DNA from: Otatea glauca
Taxonomy: Eukaryota; Streptophyta; Magnoliopsida; Poales; Poaceae
Reading direction: 5' to 3'
Length of the DNA: 64,000 bases
Assembly (NCBI GenBank): GCA_036346275.1
Contig: CM070730.1
Coordinates: 43,942,918-44,006,917 of the forward strand
Shown here: positions 10,780 to 22,369 of the stretch, piece after piece
Position numbering within the stretch: the stretch's first letter is position 1
Layout: each line of letters opens with the position of its first letter
The notes under the pieces: model-generated
Databases searched by the model: none
Told to the model about the DNA's origin: nothing
The model's input: only the letters and a program-made list of their open reading frames with translations
Made by a program: the position numbers and the translations under genes

Positions 10780-13751
10780 TTGTCCAGCGTATTTTGGACA
10801 GCCCGAGAATTACCAGAAGATTGATGTGTGCGAGAATAATTGCATGCTGTTCTGGAAGGATCATGACAAGGATACCCATTGTATGCATTGCGGTAAGTGT
10901 AGATTCGTTGAGGTGGTAGATGAGGAAGGGGTATCAGTGACTACAAAGGTCGCGACTAAACAGCTTCGGTACATGCCGATCACGGATAGGCTTAAACGAC
11001 TCTACATGTCAAAAGAAACAGCGAAACATATGCGGTGGCACAAAGAAGGTAAACGTGAGGACCAAGACCCGGATATGATGGTGCATCTGTCTGATGGTGA
11101 GGCATGGCAGGCATTGGACCGATTCGATCCTGCATTTGCAAGCGACTCTAAGAGTGTCCGTCTTGGTTTGTCCACGGACGGTTTCACACCTTTCAGCACA
11201 AGCGCTAGCCCCTACTCTTGTTGGCCGGTCTTCATCATGCCATACAATCTTCCACCTGAGATTTGCTTGAAAGAGGGGTTCATATTCCTTGCTCTTGTCA
11301 TTCCAGGTCCTAAGCATCCAGGGAAGGATCTCAATGTGTTCATGCGGCCCTTAATTGATGAGCTGAAGAAGTTGTGGCGAGGGGAAAAGGCATACAACAT
11401 CGTTGGTGGTAGAGAATTTACCTTACGAGCCGCATACCTGTGGTCGGTCCATGATTTGTTGGCATATGGCATTTGGGCCGGCTGGTGTGTTCATGGTCGC
11501 CTGTGTTGTCCAATTTGTATGGCTGACTCTGATGCATTCAGGCTCACGCACGGTAAAAAGATCACATTCTTCGATTGCCATCGACGATGGCTTCCGGCGA
11601 GGCACCCTTTTAGGAACGACACCAAAGCATTTCAAAAAGGACAAAAAGTTAAAAAAGGGCCGCCGAAGCGACTCACAGGAGAGGAGATAGCTGAATGGCA
11701 TAGTCGGCTTCTACGATCTACGGAAGCGGGTTTCACTGGCTATGGAAAGGAGCACAACTGGACTCATATTTCTTTTCTTTGGGAGCTGCCTTACGCGAAA
11801 GCTTTGATTCTGCCGCATAACATAGATTTGATGCACCAAGAGCGCAATGTGGCAGAAAGCATCATAAGCAAGGTGTTTGATGTAACCGACAAAACAAAGG
11901 ATAACGTCAGTGCTAGGAAAGACATGGGTGATCATTGTGCTAAGCCGTGGCTCGAGGTTAAAGTCGGTTTAAATGGAAATGAGAGACGGCCACGAGCTCC
12001 ATACTGTGTGAAGCCAGAAGACCGTAAACAAATTTTGAGGTGGTTGAAAACTCTAAAGTTTCCTGATCGCTATGCATCTAACATAAAACGGGCTGTGAAT
12101 GTCAGCACCGGTAAGCTAAACGGGCTAAAGAGTCATGATTACCATATTATCATGGAAAGACTTGTTCCGGTAATGTTTCGTGGCTATTTTGATAATGAGT
12201 TGTGGAGGATGTTAGCCGAGCTCAGTTACTTCTATAGGCAGATATGCGCTAAGGAAATCTCGAAGACGTTGATGCAGAAGTTAGAGAAGGGAATTCCATT
12301 GCTTGTATGCAAGTTGGAAAAAACTTTCCCACCTGGTTTTATGAATGTGATGCAACATCTGCTGGTGCATCTACCATGGGAAGCGAAGGTTGGAGGTCCT
12401 GCGCAGTTCAGATGGATGTATAGTCAGGAAAGGGAGTTGAAAAAGCTTAGAGCTACAGTGCGCAACAAGGCAAGGGTAGAGGGGTGTATCGCAGAGGCTT
12501 ATGCAAGTAAAGAGATGACAAACTTCTCAACAAAGTATTTTGCACTCAAGCACAACATGAATGCCCCTAGGAATCGGTACCGTGCCGCGGAAGAAGAACC
12601 GTTGAGCGAACTTAAGCTTTTTCAATGCAAGGGTCAACCTGTTGGGTCGTACACTGCACACCATGTTGAGTATGAGGAGTAGAACCTGGCCATGCTTTAC
12701 ATGTTCACTAACATGGTAGAAGTTGAAAAATATTTTGAGTAAGTGACTTTCTGAATTATGTTTTCAACATTTCAGTGTAGTGTCCTTTTTAACCCGAGAA
12801 TAAATGACGCAGAGTATTTGACATAGAAAATTGGAAGTCAACTCGACAACCCACAACTAAGCAATTGGATAACCTACGTCGTGATGGGTTGAAAGGCGGC
12901 CCAAGCTTCATGCAATAGTTCCGTCAGCATGTAATTTGACTATTTATTCATTTTTCTAAAATGAATTGTTGTAGTAACTTAATATTAGACTAACAGTGAT
13001 GCATGTTGCTATATAGTGTATGCGTGATGCCTCCGTCTCTGAGGATCTTCGACAGCTCTCACATGGTGATGTGACAGCAAGGAGCTATAGTCGCTGTGAT
13101 GTGAACGGGTTCCTTTTTCAAACATTGAAATTAGAAGCTAGCCGTCCACTTGTGGCCACTTCAAACAGCGGAGTAGTCACAACGTCATCCGATTCCAGCG
13201 ATGATATATTAGACTACTACGGTGTTGTACAAAACATAATTGAGTATACCTTTGGGGGTGCCAAAGAACTGAAGGTTATGTTTTTTGATTGCCATTGGTT
13301 CAATCCACACAACGGCACACGTGTCGATGACTTTGGGATGGTGGAGGTGAAGCACAGTTCGCGGCTTCAGGGCCACATCAATAACATTGTGCTTGCACAT
13401 CAGGTTGAGCAGGTGTACTACCTGAGCTATCCTCATGGTAGCTTGAAGACTTGGTGGGTTGTATTTAAAGTTAACCCTGAAGTATATCCTCCTGGGGATG
13501 TTTCGTATGTGGCAAGTAACGTAGAGGATGATGTGGGTGATGTATATCAAGAAGAAGCTATGGGGGATTCTTTCCTTGTCTCCGACGGGGCAGGACTCGA
13601 TCAATTACCTACCGATGCCACAGACGTAATAACAGATGAACCAGGCCCATCACGGAAATGCCCTCAAAAGTTAGTAAGGATTGCACGTCTTCAAGCACGT
13701 CTCAATGAAATACGAGTCGTAGAAGCAGATTACGACGCCGCCGACTTTTGA
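10780..13751 (+). pseudogene. CACTA1 transposase (tnp2/TNPD type), three exons
   Basis: Exon 1 runs from upstream of 10802 to about 12736. It encodes the tnp2 Cys cluster (YQKIDVCENNCMLF, then CMHCGKC), the tnp2 core (LSTDGFTPF; PVFIMPYNLPPE; HNIDLMHQERNVAE) and a DUF4218-like part (KSHDYHIIMERLVP, then FPPGFMNVMQHLLVHLPWEA). A TAG at 12680 is in frame before a GTAAGT donor. Exon 2 is about 12775-12930 (STRQPTTKQLDNLRRDGLKG, with one more stop). Exon 3, 13017-13751, is DUF4216-like (YYGVVQNIIEYTFGG; VMFFDCHWFNP). TNPD proteins cut the element ends. The start is lost at the G2 junction; the frame is open from 10826 but begins with GTG, not a true start. Confidence 0.85.
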
Positions 13752-16667
13752 TATGTATATTTTGTAAGATTATTGTTGCCTCGTTCATTTCTACAAGTCA
13801 TTATTGTCTCCTTCATTTTTGCAAGTTATTGAAAATTATTTGTAAACCTGTATACTAACTCTTGTCAAATTTGAACAAATGAGTATGTTCAGGCATCAGG
13901 TTGACAAGCTTAAAGGCAAGTTCAGCGGGTCGTCCTCTAGAAGGTCGAGGAGCAAGGGTTCTGAAGGTCAGGACTCGATGGCCGGCAGCGCCATATTTAC
14001 TGGGGCGGCGCAGATTAGACAGCGGCAGGAGCAGCTCCAGAGGTGCTTCGATGAGCAGGCACGAGAACAGGCGCGGGAGCAGCCACAGGAGGACGAGGGG
14101 TAGGTAGGGGTTGCGGAGGAGGGGCAGTTGGGATGTGAGCATGAGGACATGGGCGAGGCGGACGATGAGGAGGTCGTTGGGGGTGGTGACGGTGGGACGA
14201 CAGATACAGATGCAGACGCCGAGGCCGAGGCAGGGTTGATGCAGAGTTGGAGGCGACCTTAAAGCCAGTTGAAGAGGGCGGGTCTTCTTCGGGTACCATC
14301 AGGTATATGTGTAGTATTGGATTATCATTTAATCTCCATATTTACATTGTAATGTCTATGAACTAATTATTTGCATTTTAGGTTTCGTAAAACCGTCTCA
14401 GTTCGTCCGATATGCAACCCGGCCGATAGGAGGTTGATAGAGGTACACGGGAGCAGGTAACAGTTATATCTTTCATGTCTTTTCTTTTAGCATTAGCTAA
14501 GTGACAACTTATTGTTTTGATGCATCTTTGTGTTGTATTTTGTTGTAGGCACTGGAAAGAGTCGGGTTGGACTGGGACGGGCCACATTACAAAGGTTAAC
14601 GCCGTGCTGGGAGCCCTTGGACGGTACTACTAACCTGGCATGGTTGAGTCAGGCGGGGATAGATTCGCGGCCCACAACTGGAGTCACTGGGCGTTGAAGG
14701 AGAACGTGGAAGGAGGCGAAGACAACCAAACATGTCAGGGCGCAGTGTGGGCTGGCTTCTAGGTGAGTTTGCGTTATGTATTTACTCTATTTGAGTATTG
14801 CTTTAAATGTAAATATAATTTGACAGTGTGTGATTATATGCAGGAGAGGTTCTGGCTTGAGAACGAAGACGATTACAACGCTTTGAAGAAGGCCAAAAGC
14901 GTCTTCAACAGGGCGGCACAAAAGGTTGTCGGAGATTCGTTCAGCAATGCACGGATTCAAGCTGTCATCAATTTTTACAAGAGGGTGAAGAAGGTGAACA
15001 TGAGAAGAGGACCAAAGGCGAGGAGGATACACCTGACAGAACAAGAGTATCTCCAGAGCTCGGTCGATTGGATAATGAAGGACATGGAGGCTTGGAGGTG
15101 GATGTGCCGGTACTCAGAGGATTTTCAAAAAAATCAAATGGAAATCGAGGGAACATAATAAGTAGATTGGGGAAGCACAAGTACGGCGCAGACGGACACA
15201 TTGGCCTAGAGCACCGCATGGTAAGTATCGGTATTATAATTGTTAGTGAATTTGTCACTATGTTTATAACTTTGCATCGTAGGAGGCTGAAAGTGGGAGT
15301 ACTCCCACTTTTGTGGAGGTTTACATCCGGGGGCACCAAGGCGAGGATCCACAGAACCCGGATGTGTTGTGCGACGACGGGGCTAGTGAGAGGATGGTAA
15401 GTATAAATGACACAATATGTTTTGTGCAAATTTACATCTAGGAGCACAAAAATGCTATTTTGCAGGCGTCATATGCAGAACAAATGACACAACGTCATGG
15501 GCCGGAGGTTGATTGGAGGGCCGCGCCGGTCGATGTGGAAGCGTTATACCACGCTGGAGGGGGCCTAAAGCATGGGAGGTTCGTTAATAAAACTGATTTT
15601 AATTGTTTTCGCTCTACTAAGGAAAAGAATGTTGCATGGTCACATTTCAGTATATATCGTTTGTAGGTGGGCCACGGGGGATGGAGTTGTGGACTGTGAT
15701 CGTCTTCCACGAGGCTCGGTTTCCTCACAGGGGAGTGCTCGCTCGTCGAGGTCCGCACGGGAAGCACAAGCGCACGAGGAGGCTCGTGAAGCGCGAGAGG
15801 AGGCTCGTCAAGCGCGAGAAGAGTCTCGTCAAGCACAAGAGGAAGCTCGCAGAAGCCGAGAAGACTCAGAATACATGAAAATGTATCTGCAGGTACAATC
15901 TCAACTTTGAACAAAACGCTCAATTGTACATTTGTGATTAAAATCTAACAAACAATCTATATGCAGCAACTGTCACAATCTCTTGGACCTAACGTGCCAG
16001 TGTTTCGCCCTCCTGTTCCGCAGGTAAAGATACTTGAGTTCATTACTCTTTAATTCACTTAGCTCGTAAAATCAAGAATTCACAAACTTGACTATTATGT
16101 CATAGGGCTCCCAGCCACCTCCCTTCTACATGTTTTCTCCGCACATGCAGCCACCACCACAAGGAGAGGCATCACAGGGTGCTCAGCCTCCCCCAGCGTC
16201 CTTCATAAACCCTACTGGGATGCAGGCACCACCCCTAGGAGATGCACCTCAGGTTATATGATATTCTCATGCATTCTTTATTTTTAAAAAACTCTATTAT
16301 GTATACTTTATATCACAAACTATGATCCACAGAGCTCCCAGCCTCCTCCTCCTTTCTACATGTTCACTCCACAGATGCAACCACCTTCTGTAGGAGAGGC
16401 ACCACAGGTAAAGACGGATCGGTTCAATTCGTTATTCAAAATTTGAATGAATGATTTATATGTGGCATAATGTACCTGTCTATGCCTTACAGGGATCCCA
16501 GCCTCCAAACCCGTTCTACATGTACCCACCACCTATGCCAGGCCAAGGAATGCATATGTACTTCAACCTGTGGGCCCTGCAGCCACCTCAGACGACACCA
16601 CAGGTATGGATGTCGAAAACATTCTAAGTTTGCGACACGAGCTAAGTTTTTCAATTCTTGAACTTAC

Positions 16668-17053
16668 AGGTTTCTGGGTCACGCCCTCTAGCACGTACTA
16701 ACGACGACATCATAGAAGACATCTTCAACAGCGCCGGCGGCGGTGGTGGTCATTGCGTACGTAGTTTACAAATTGCCGTTTTGGATGTGTGATTGATTAT
16801 CTAAGGATCTGCTAGAATGTCTCCTTCTGGTTTGAGAGATTGATATATATATTATAACTGCAAATGTTTTTTTGTCTGCTGAATGGATGTCCTATTTACT
16901 AGAGAGGTCATGCCGAAATTTTGTACATTTCAATGACTTAGTTTTAAGCCGGTTTTAAAGAGTTAAAAGGTTGGTTTCGGTCTTTTAGTAGAGGTAATAG
17001 GTTTGGTGTCTCGTTTGTTAATTCTTCGTTCGCTTGAACTTTGTTGTGGAGTT
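16668..17053 (+). repeat. First copy of a duplicated terminal exon plus 3' flank
   Basis: GTTTCTGGGTCACGCCCTC at 16670 and the following codons (ARTNDDIIEDIFNSA) recur at 18022. The match continues through CATTGCGTA and the non-coding flank to TTGTGGAGTT. This copy lacks about 140 bp that carry the end of the reading frame and its stop in the second copy. Both copies follow a CAG splice acceptor. Confidence 0.85.
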
Positions 17054-18019
17054 TGGTGACCTTGGTGAGCTACCCGCCCCTCCCTTCCTTTCTCTTGCTC
17101 AAATTTAGGAACATTAGTTGCAATTTAGTCGATGTCAATGGATGGACAGATGCTTCAGAGGAAATTTAGTTCATTCTTTTAGTATATATCAATCTGAGTA
17201 ATCTGTTGCAATAGTGATAATTTCGGTTGAAATGCATAACTTAGTCGATTTTAGGACATTTAGGCAACTCTTTCTTAAACCTTGCACAAATCATCTCAAT
17301 GTTCATACTTGAAAAGGTATACTTGTGTGCTTATGAAAGTTCATTGTTGTGCTCCTGTAGATATGTGATGGTTTACCAAATTATTAACCCATTATGTGCT
17401 ATTTGATTTTTTCTTTCTGTCAATAACTTTTTGATTTGGAACCTTATATTGTGCTGACTTGTTGGAATTGAAAAGTTATCTTTATACAACTTGTTCAATT
17501 GTAAACTTATGTTTTAAATGCTTTATATGGCATCCTTGTAGAATGTGTTGCTTGCCCATGTACAATCTGATTGTTTATCCTTGTAGAATGCTTTATATTT
17601 GTACTTTGTATATTGAACTCTTAAAATGACTACCAAAACTCTTAATTGCTTCTTTGAACTATTTTCACTGTTTGTTATCTTTTGAATACTCAGTGATGCA
17701 ATTAGGGTCTTTGGAAGTTGAATTAAATAATTTTAGTTGTAATCTTGGCCTTGAACTAGATGGTTAACTTCTGTTAATACTAGAGAGTATTACTTTCATG
17801 CTTCATTGAATATGAGATTGATGTTCATATGATTATTATAGCATATCTTGACTAGCTCGTAGGTGTAGTTCTTATATATAGTATCTATTCTTGTTTAGCT
17901 TGACCTGTCATATTGAATTCTCATATTGTGTCTTGGTTGAATAGTACTATTCTGACCTTGTTTCATGTGAATTAGCATAATGTTACTTGTAACACAACCT
18001 AAGTTAATCTTGAACTTGC
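17054..18019. other. AT-rich spacer between the two exon copies in CACTA1
   Basis: T-rich on the plus strand with no open frame of note and no recognisable protein. It would form part of the last intron if the second exon copy is used. Confidence 0.6.
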
Positions 18020-18558
18020 AGGTTTCTAGGTCACGCCCTCCAGCACGTACTAATGACGACATCATAGAAGACATCTTCAACAGTGCCGACGGTGGTGGTA
18101 GCGCCCACAACTCCAACAACCCCGAGGCATGAATTCCATTGTGAGCTCGATTGGTGTATTACTGTTGTACTTTATGACTTGTTGTGATGGATACATTGTG
18201 ATGGACTTGTTGTAATGGAATGTGGATTGTATCTATTGCGGTTGTAATGTGTTGTACGTCATTGCGTAGTTCACAAATTGTCGTTGGATGTGTGATTGGA
18301 TTATCTAAGGATCTGCTAGAATGTCTCCTTCTGGTTTGAGAGATTGATATATATATATTATAACTGCAAATGGTTTTTTGTCTGCTGAGTGGATGTCCTA
18401 TTTACTAGAGAGGTCATGCCGAAATTTTGTACATTTCGGTAACTTAGTTTTAAGCCTGTTTTGAAGAGTTAAAAGGTTGGTTTCAGTATTTTAGTAGAGG
18501 TAATAGGTTTGGTGTCTCGTTTGTTAATTCTTCATTCGCTTGAACTTCATTGTGGAGT
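18020..18558 (+). repeat. Second copy of the duplicated terminal exon plus 3' flank
   Basis: Repeats 16668-17053 with a few substitutions and about 140 extra bases. The exon (SRSRPPARTNDDIIEDIFNS, then DGGGSAHNSNNPEA) ends at TGA 18130-18132, so this is the complete copy. It ends at TTGTGGAGTT, the same point as the first copy. Confidence 0.85.
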
Positions 18559-18734
18559 TAGTTCTTTTGTGTTAGTGTTTCTGATCAGATTTGAACAAAA
18601 TAGATGATCCTTCTTATTCTTCACTTAGCAATTTTTAGTTTCAATTTTCTTTTTGCCTTTTCTTTTCTTCTTTAGTTGTTATATGTATTGAGTGCGATGC
18701 ATATGGATATATATATATATACATTTGTGTATAA

Positions 18735-19179
18735 ATGACTGATAAATTCGTGAGCCATTAAAAACCCACAAATTTATCTGGCTGCTCCAGATAAATTCGT
18801 CGGTTCCTTGTGCCCATGAATTTAAAAATTAAATTCGTGGGTTTATTAAGCCCATGAATTTAACAGATTCAATTCGTGGGTTTTGTACCCCCACGAATTT
18901 AACAGATTAAATTCGTGGGCCACATTGGCGCACGAATTTAATCTGTTAAATTCGTGGGTTTAATAAACCCACGAATTTAACTCAGATTCCCAGTTAAATT
19001 CGTGGGCTTCGCATAAACCCACGAATTTAACTTAAATTCGTTGGTACCCATGAATTTAATTGATTAATTTCGTCGAGTTAAATTCGTGCACTAAATTCGA
19101 CGGTTTGCTCACGAATTTAAATTAAATTCGTGGGTTTTGGCCTAAATTCATGGGTTTCTGGCCCACGAATTTATCCCTG
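18735..19179. repeat. Subterminal repeat array of CACTA1
   Basis: About twenty copies of the half-site TAAATTCGTGGG or its complement CCCACGAATTTA, in both orientations, occur in 450 bp. Many are paired as hairpins. The best is 18945-18962 with 18964-18981, 18-base arms around one base. Subterminal arrays of short motifs in both orientations are where TNPA-type proteins bind in CACTA elements. Confidence 0.85.
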
Positions 19180-19191
19180 TTTCTTGTAGTG
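19180..19191 (+). repeat. Right terminal inverted repeat of CACTA1
   Basis: TTTCTTGTAGTG, complement of CACTACAAGAAA. The next bases (AGCCATCCAGTTTTGCAG) match the internal region of SIRE-like element D (minus strand near 57080), so the element boundary is exact to within a base or two. Confidence 0.9.
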
Positions 19192-19345
19192 AGCCATCCA
19201 GTTTTGCAGTTTCTCGACTTCTTCTCCTCATTCTGTTTTTCTAGTTGTTATTGAGTTCATTTGGGTTTTCTTTACGCCTAATCTTGATAATAACTCAACT
19301 TTAACAAGATTTGAGCGTAAATTGATTTACTTGTTGAGGGGGAGC

Positions 19346-22300
19346 TTGAGAATCTGTTCATGCAATGCATATAGACTACATTTTATGTTTTATGAGCTTT
19401 GTCTATTATGCAATTGAATCAATCTTCATGAAATACATCATGCTGTATCTTTTGAAGAAAATCACTAGCTTAGAGATGTCCAAGTTCTTTCATTATGCTA
19501 AGCTTATTAAAATCTGAAAATTGAAAGCTTTGGATGAAAACTTGATGAAACATGTTGCTTTTACTTACTAAGGTTCTTCTCTAGGAGTATTTACCATGAT
19601 TTGTGAAATTTTGGATTTCTCTAGAGTCCCTATAGCAACTTGGGTAAAATTTGTTTGATCCATATTTGAGTCCTTCAAAATTGCTCAATGTGCTAAATTG
19701 AAAATTAAGAAATATTTGACTCTTTTGTGCAAAATTGATCTCAACACTTTATATTCACGAGACTGCTTCCTATTGCATTTGGGATGAACTTGGAATATAT
19801 TGTGTATGACCAAGATCATTCTCTTAAGAGTTACTCTTGAGATGATCGAAAATATCTTGAGTAAATCAATAAAAAAATGCAAATATCAAACACATAAGTG
19901 GGTAAGGAATGCAAATAATGTCAAACATTTGCACCCTGCTATGTTTTTCAAAGTCTTAAAGAAAATTTGCATAAATTGAAAAAATGAGCTTGAAGGACCT
20001 TATATGTACTTCAAAATTCCTCAAAGTGTTGAATAGGTTGAACTCTAGGTTTTCCATTTGATCCTTGAGTGGTTTTGCTTCTAGCTTTGAAACTTTGCTA
20101 AGTCTTGCACTTGTCAAATCTTGCTAATATGAACTATTAAAAACTTAGCTTGATAACAAAATGTATTTGTTCTTGGACATTTCTTATGCTAGTAATAATC
20201 TGAAATTGATGAGCTTGGTGTAATATTTTTTCCATTATGTTCGATTGGATAATCTTCAAAGCTTGTTAGATTGCATTTCATGCATACATGTTGAGAAAGG
20301 GGGAGAAAATATGAAATCTTGATGCCTATATTGTCAAAAGGGGGAGAAAACGTAGAAAAGGCATCATAAAAAAGATAAAAATGTGAATGCTTATTTTGTT
20401 ATTATGATCTTTGTAAAACTTTGCTACTTCTTTTGGATCATAATCTCATAATCACATTTGACATGTATGGTTGGATTTTAGAGTTTTTGTGGAAAACTTG
20501 CTATTTTTAATTTTAGCTCCAAAATCCTTTGTGTCAACTTGGTCATGATCTCAATTCTTATCTTTGGACCAAGTTTGACTTTGCAAATTGCTTTCTTATT
20601 CATCCTCTTCAAACTCAAAATATATGCCTTTTGTTGTGTTTGTTAATATACTCATCAAGGGGGAGATTGAAGGACCATGTGGAGGTCTATCCAGATTTTT
20701 GATGTGTATTTGACTAAATTTGAGCTTGGGTTGCTCTTGTTTGAGGTTGATTTGAAATGGATTTTCAATTGGAAGCAATTTGAAGTCTTCTCTGTTTTCC
20801 CGGTGCTACTGGCCAGAACGAGTAAAAATGAATTTTAATGAGTGGACTTTGATGGAATTATTGCACATCTTTGTGGGCATTGCTATGGGAGGATTTTCCT
20901 TGTTTTTGATGGTTGCAGGACGACGGTGCTAGGTCATGGTGAGGCGAAGGATGGCCGGGACTAAGCGAGGAGTGTCGGAGGTCCAAACGGTCGGGGATCG
21001 CCGGAAGATGATCAGAGACGGAGTCCGCGCAAGCCGTGAAGACAAGGAACGAAAGAGATGCTAGCTAGACGCTGTGTGGATCAATGAGGACCATTGGATC
21101 TTGGTCTAGTTGATAGGTTAGCGGGTCTAGTTAGTGTGCTTTGAGAACCATGCAAGAAAACCCATTATGTGTTGTGGGTTTTGGGTGAACCCTTGCATTG
21201 CTGGTTGAGTGGGTTAATCCTAGCCCTTGATGATGCTCTAGGGTTTAGAGGCTCATCCAAGGGTGGTAGGTGGCCCAAGAGTTGTATAAATAGGGGTGGA
21301 GGGGTAGCCTTCCCCTCTTGAAGGTTTTGAGGTTTTTGATGCTCCTTTGAGCTTTGCCTGCATGAATGTGAGGCTTTGTAACCTCTCCTTCCAGAAAATA
21401 AAAAAAATTTATTTACATTATTGTTAATTTAAATTGCGCATTTACATTATGTCTTTACTTTACGCAATTTAAATTCAGCATTATTTTCCCGCATTTACAT
21501 TCTCACAATTTACTTTCTCGCAATTTGGATTTGCCTCCCCTTCTTCTAAATGCTGTTCTTCTAGGATGTCTTGAGGGTTTTCATATGGTTTTACATCTTT
21601 CTTGCATCCTAGGATAGACTAGAGATCTAGTTTTTTATCGAATTGCAAATCTGTCCAGAACTTATTCTTCACATAGCAATTAGTCTTTGATTGTTATAAA
21701 AATACAGAAAAATCCTTTTTAAGTGATTCTTGTTGGACAAGGTGCAGGACTCATATATACATCTCTAGAAAAATTTGTGAGTTCACTGGCTGCACCATTT
21801 GAGCGCTATGAAGTGAATACCGAGCCTCAAACTTTCTGGTTGAAGTTCCTGACTGTCTGTAATGCTTGATTTTTCATGTTTATTGTACACATGATTTTGA
21901 GGTTATTTTTGGTGGACAGTTTTATGACTCAACTACTCACAGGGATAAAAATTCCCAAAATTGTTAGAGCAACAGAAACTCACCAACCACCTGCTCCAAT
22001 TGTGGACAATTCCTGGATAATCTGCTTTTACTTTTCTAGAAAGAGACTTTGGTGTTTTTGTTTTAGCTTTATCTCTTTTAGAAAAGTAGTCTTTGAATTG
22101 ATTCCTCTTTGTTCGGATACTTGACAACCAGGATTGTGATTAAAAAATCCCACACATGATTCATGTTTCTCATCCATGCAAGCTAGGGGTGCACATAGTT
22201 GTCTAATTGTTCGGGTTCTGGAGGGTGTGCGAATCTGAGAAAGACTAGTTTGAAAGAAAATCTTTGGGTGTTTCAGATTTTTATTGCGGGATTGTTTGGA

Positions 22301-22369
22301 GTACTTTGAGTGGGGGAAAATTTTATTTGGGATCATTCACCCCCCCTCTGATCGCCATTTCGGTCCTTC
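19346..22369 (+). repeat. 3' LTR of SIRE-like element C
   Basis: About 3.0 kb, ending CGCCATTTCGGTCCTTCA; the minus-strand D LTR ends in CGCCATTTCGATCTTTCA. The left border is placed after the GAGGGGGAG tract; a few bases either way are possible. It contains a run of GCAATTTAAATT/GCATTTACATT motifs at 21415-21530 that D also has. Minor open frames at 21876-22336 are antisense or chance frames. Confidence 0.7.
21285..21294 (+). promoter_or_regulatory. TATA box of LTR C
   Basis: TATAAATAGG, conserved with LTR D (minus strand, 54988-54997) in otherwise diverging surroundings. It lies about 1.95 kb into the LTR, giving a long U3. Confidence 0.7.

Larger units (their letters stand above)
13879..18132 (+). 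pseudogene. CACTA1 second gene (TNPA-like), many exons
   Basis: Starts at ATG 13879 (MSMFRHQVDKLKGK). By splice signals and frame the exons are near 13879-14303, 14381-14455, 14549-14760, 14844-15221, 15283-15395, 15466-15579, 15667-15891, 15967-16023, 16106-16252, 16333-16408, 16492-16602 and a last exon at 16669 or 18021. Exons 3-4 (HWKESGWTGTGHITKVN; RFWLENEDDYNALKKAKS) resemble the Transposase_24 family of plant CACTA second genes. Exon 7 encodes a Glu/Arg/Ala coiled coil (EAREAREEARQAREESRQ). Exons 8-11 are Pro-rich. Breaks: TAG at 14101, a frameshift near 14237, TAA near 14632 and TAG near 14759. TNPA proteins bind the subterminal repeats. Confidence 0.7.
10716..19191 (+). mobile_element. 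CACTA (En/Spm) transposon CACTA1, 5' end missing
   Basis: The right end is TTTCTTGTAGTG at 19180-19191, the reverse complement of CACTACAAGAAA, the common CACTA terminal inverted repeat. It is followed by AGC, a possible 3-base target duplication, and by SIRE-like internal sequence. Inside are a tnp2 transposase gene and a second many-exon gene, then a subterminal repeat array. The left end is not seen: LTR G2 stops at 10715 and CACTA coding sequence begins within about 65 bp. Confidence 0.85.
19192..22369 (+). mobile_element. 3' end of a SIRE-like copia element (C)
   Basis: Holds the last 150 bp of internal sequence, a purine tract (GAGGGGGAG, about 19337-19345) and a 3' LTR of about 3 kb ending at 22369. 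It aligns with element D in opposite orientation (56935-57100 for the internal part, 53911-56935 for the LTR). The coding region is left of CACTA1 and outside the window. On the right it enters the pol gene of copia A; the next bases, GAATC, would be the target duplication. Confidence 0.8.

Noticed and set aside
15636..15923. Alternative frames of 80-142 residues on both strands
   Set aside because: Shadow frames of the coiled-coil exon of the CACTA1 second gene, produced by its repeated GAGGCTCGTGAAGC-type codons.
18735..19179. CRISPR-like repeat array
   Set aside because: Repeats are short, in both orientations, irregularly spaced and next to a CACTA terminus in plant DNA.
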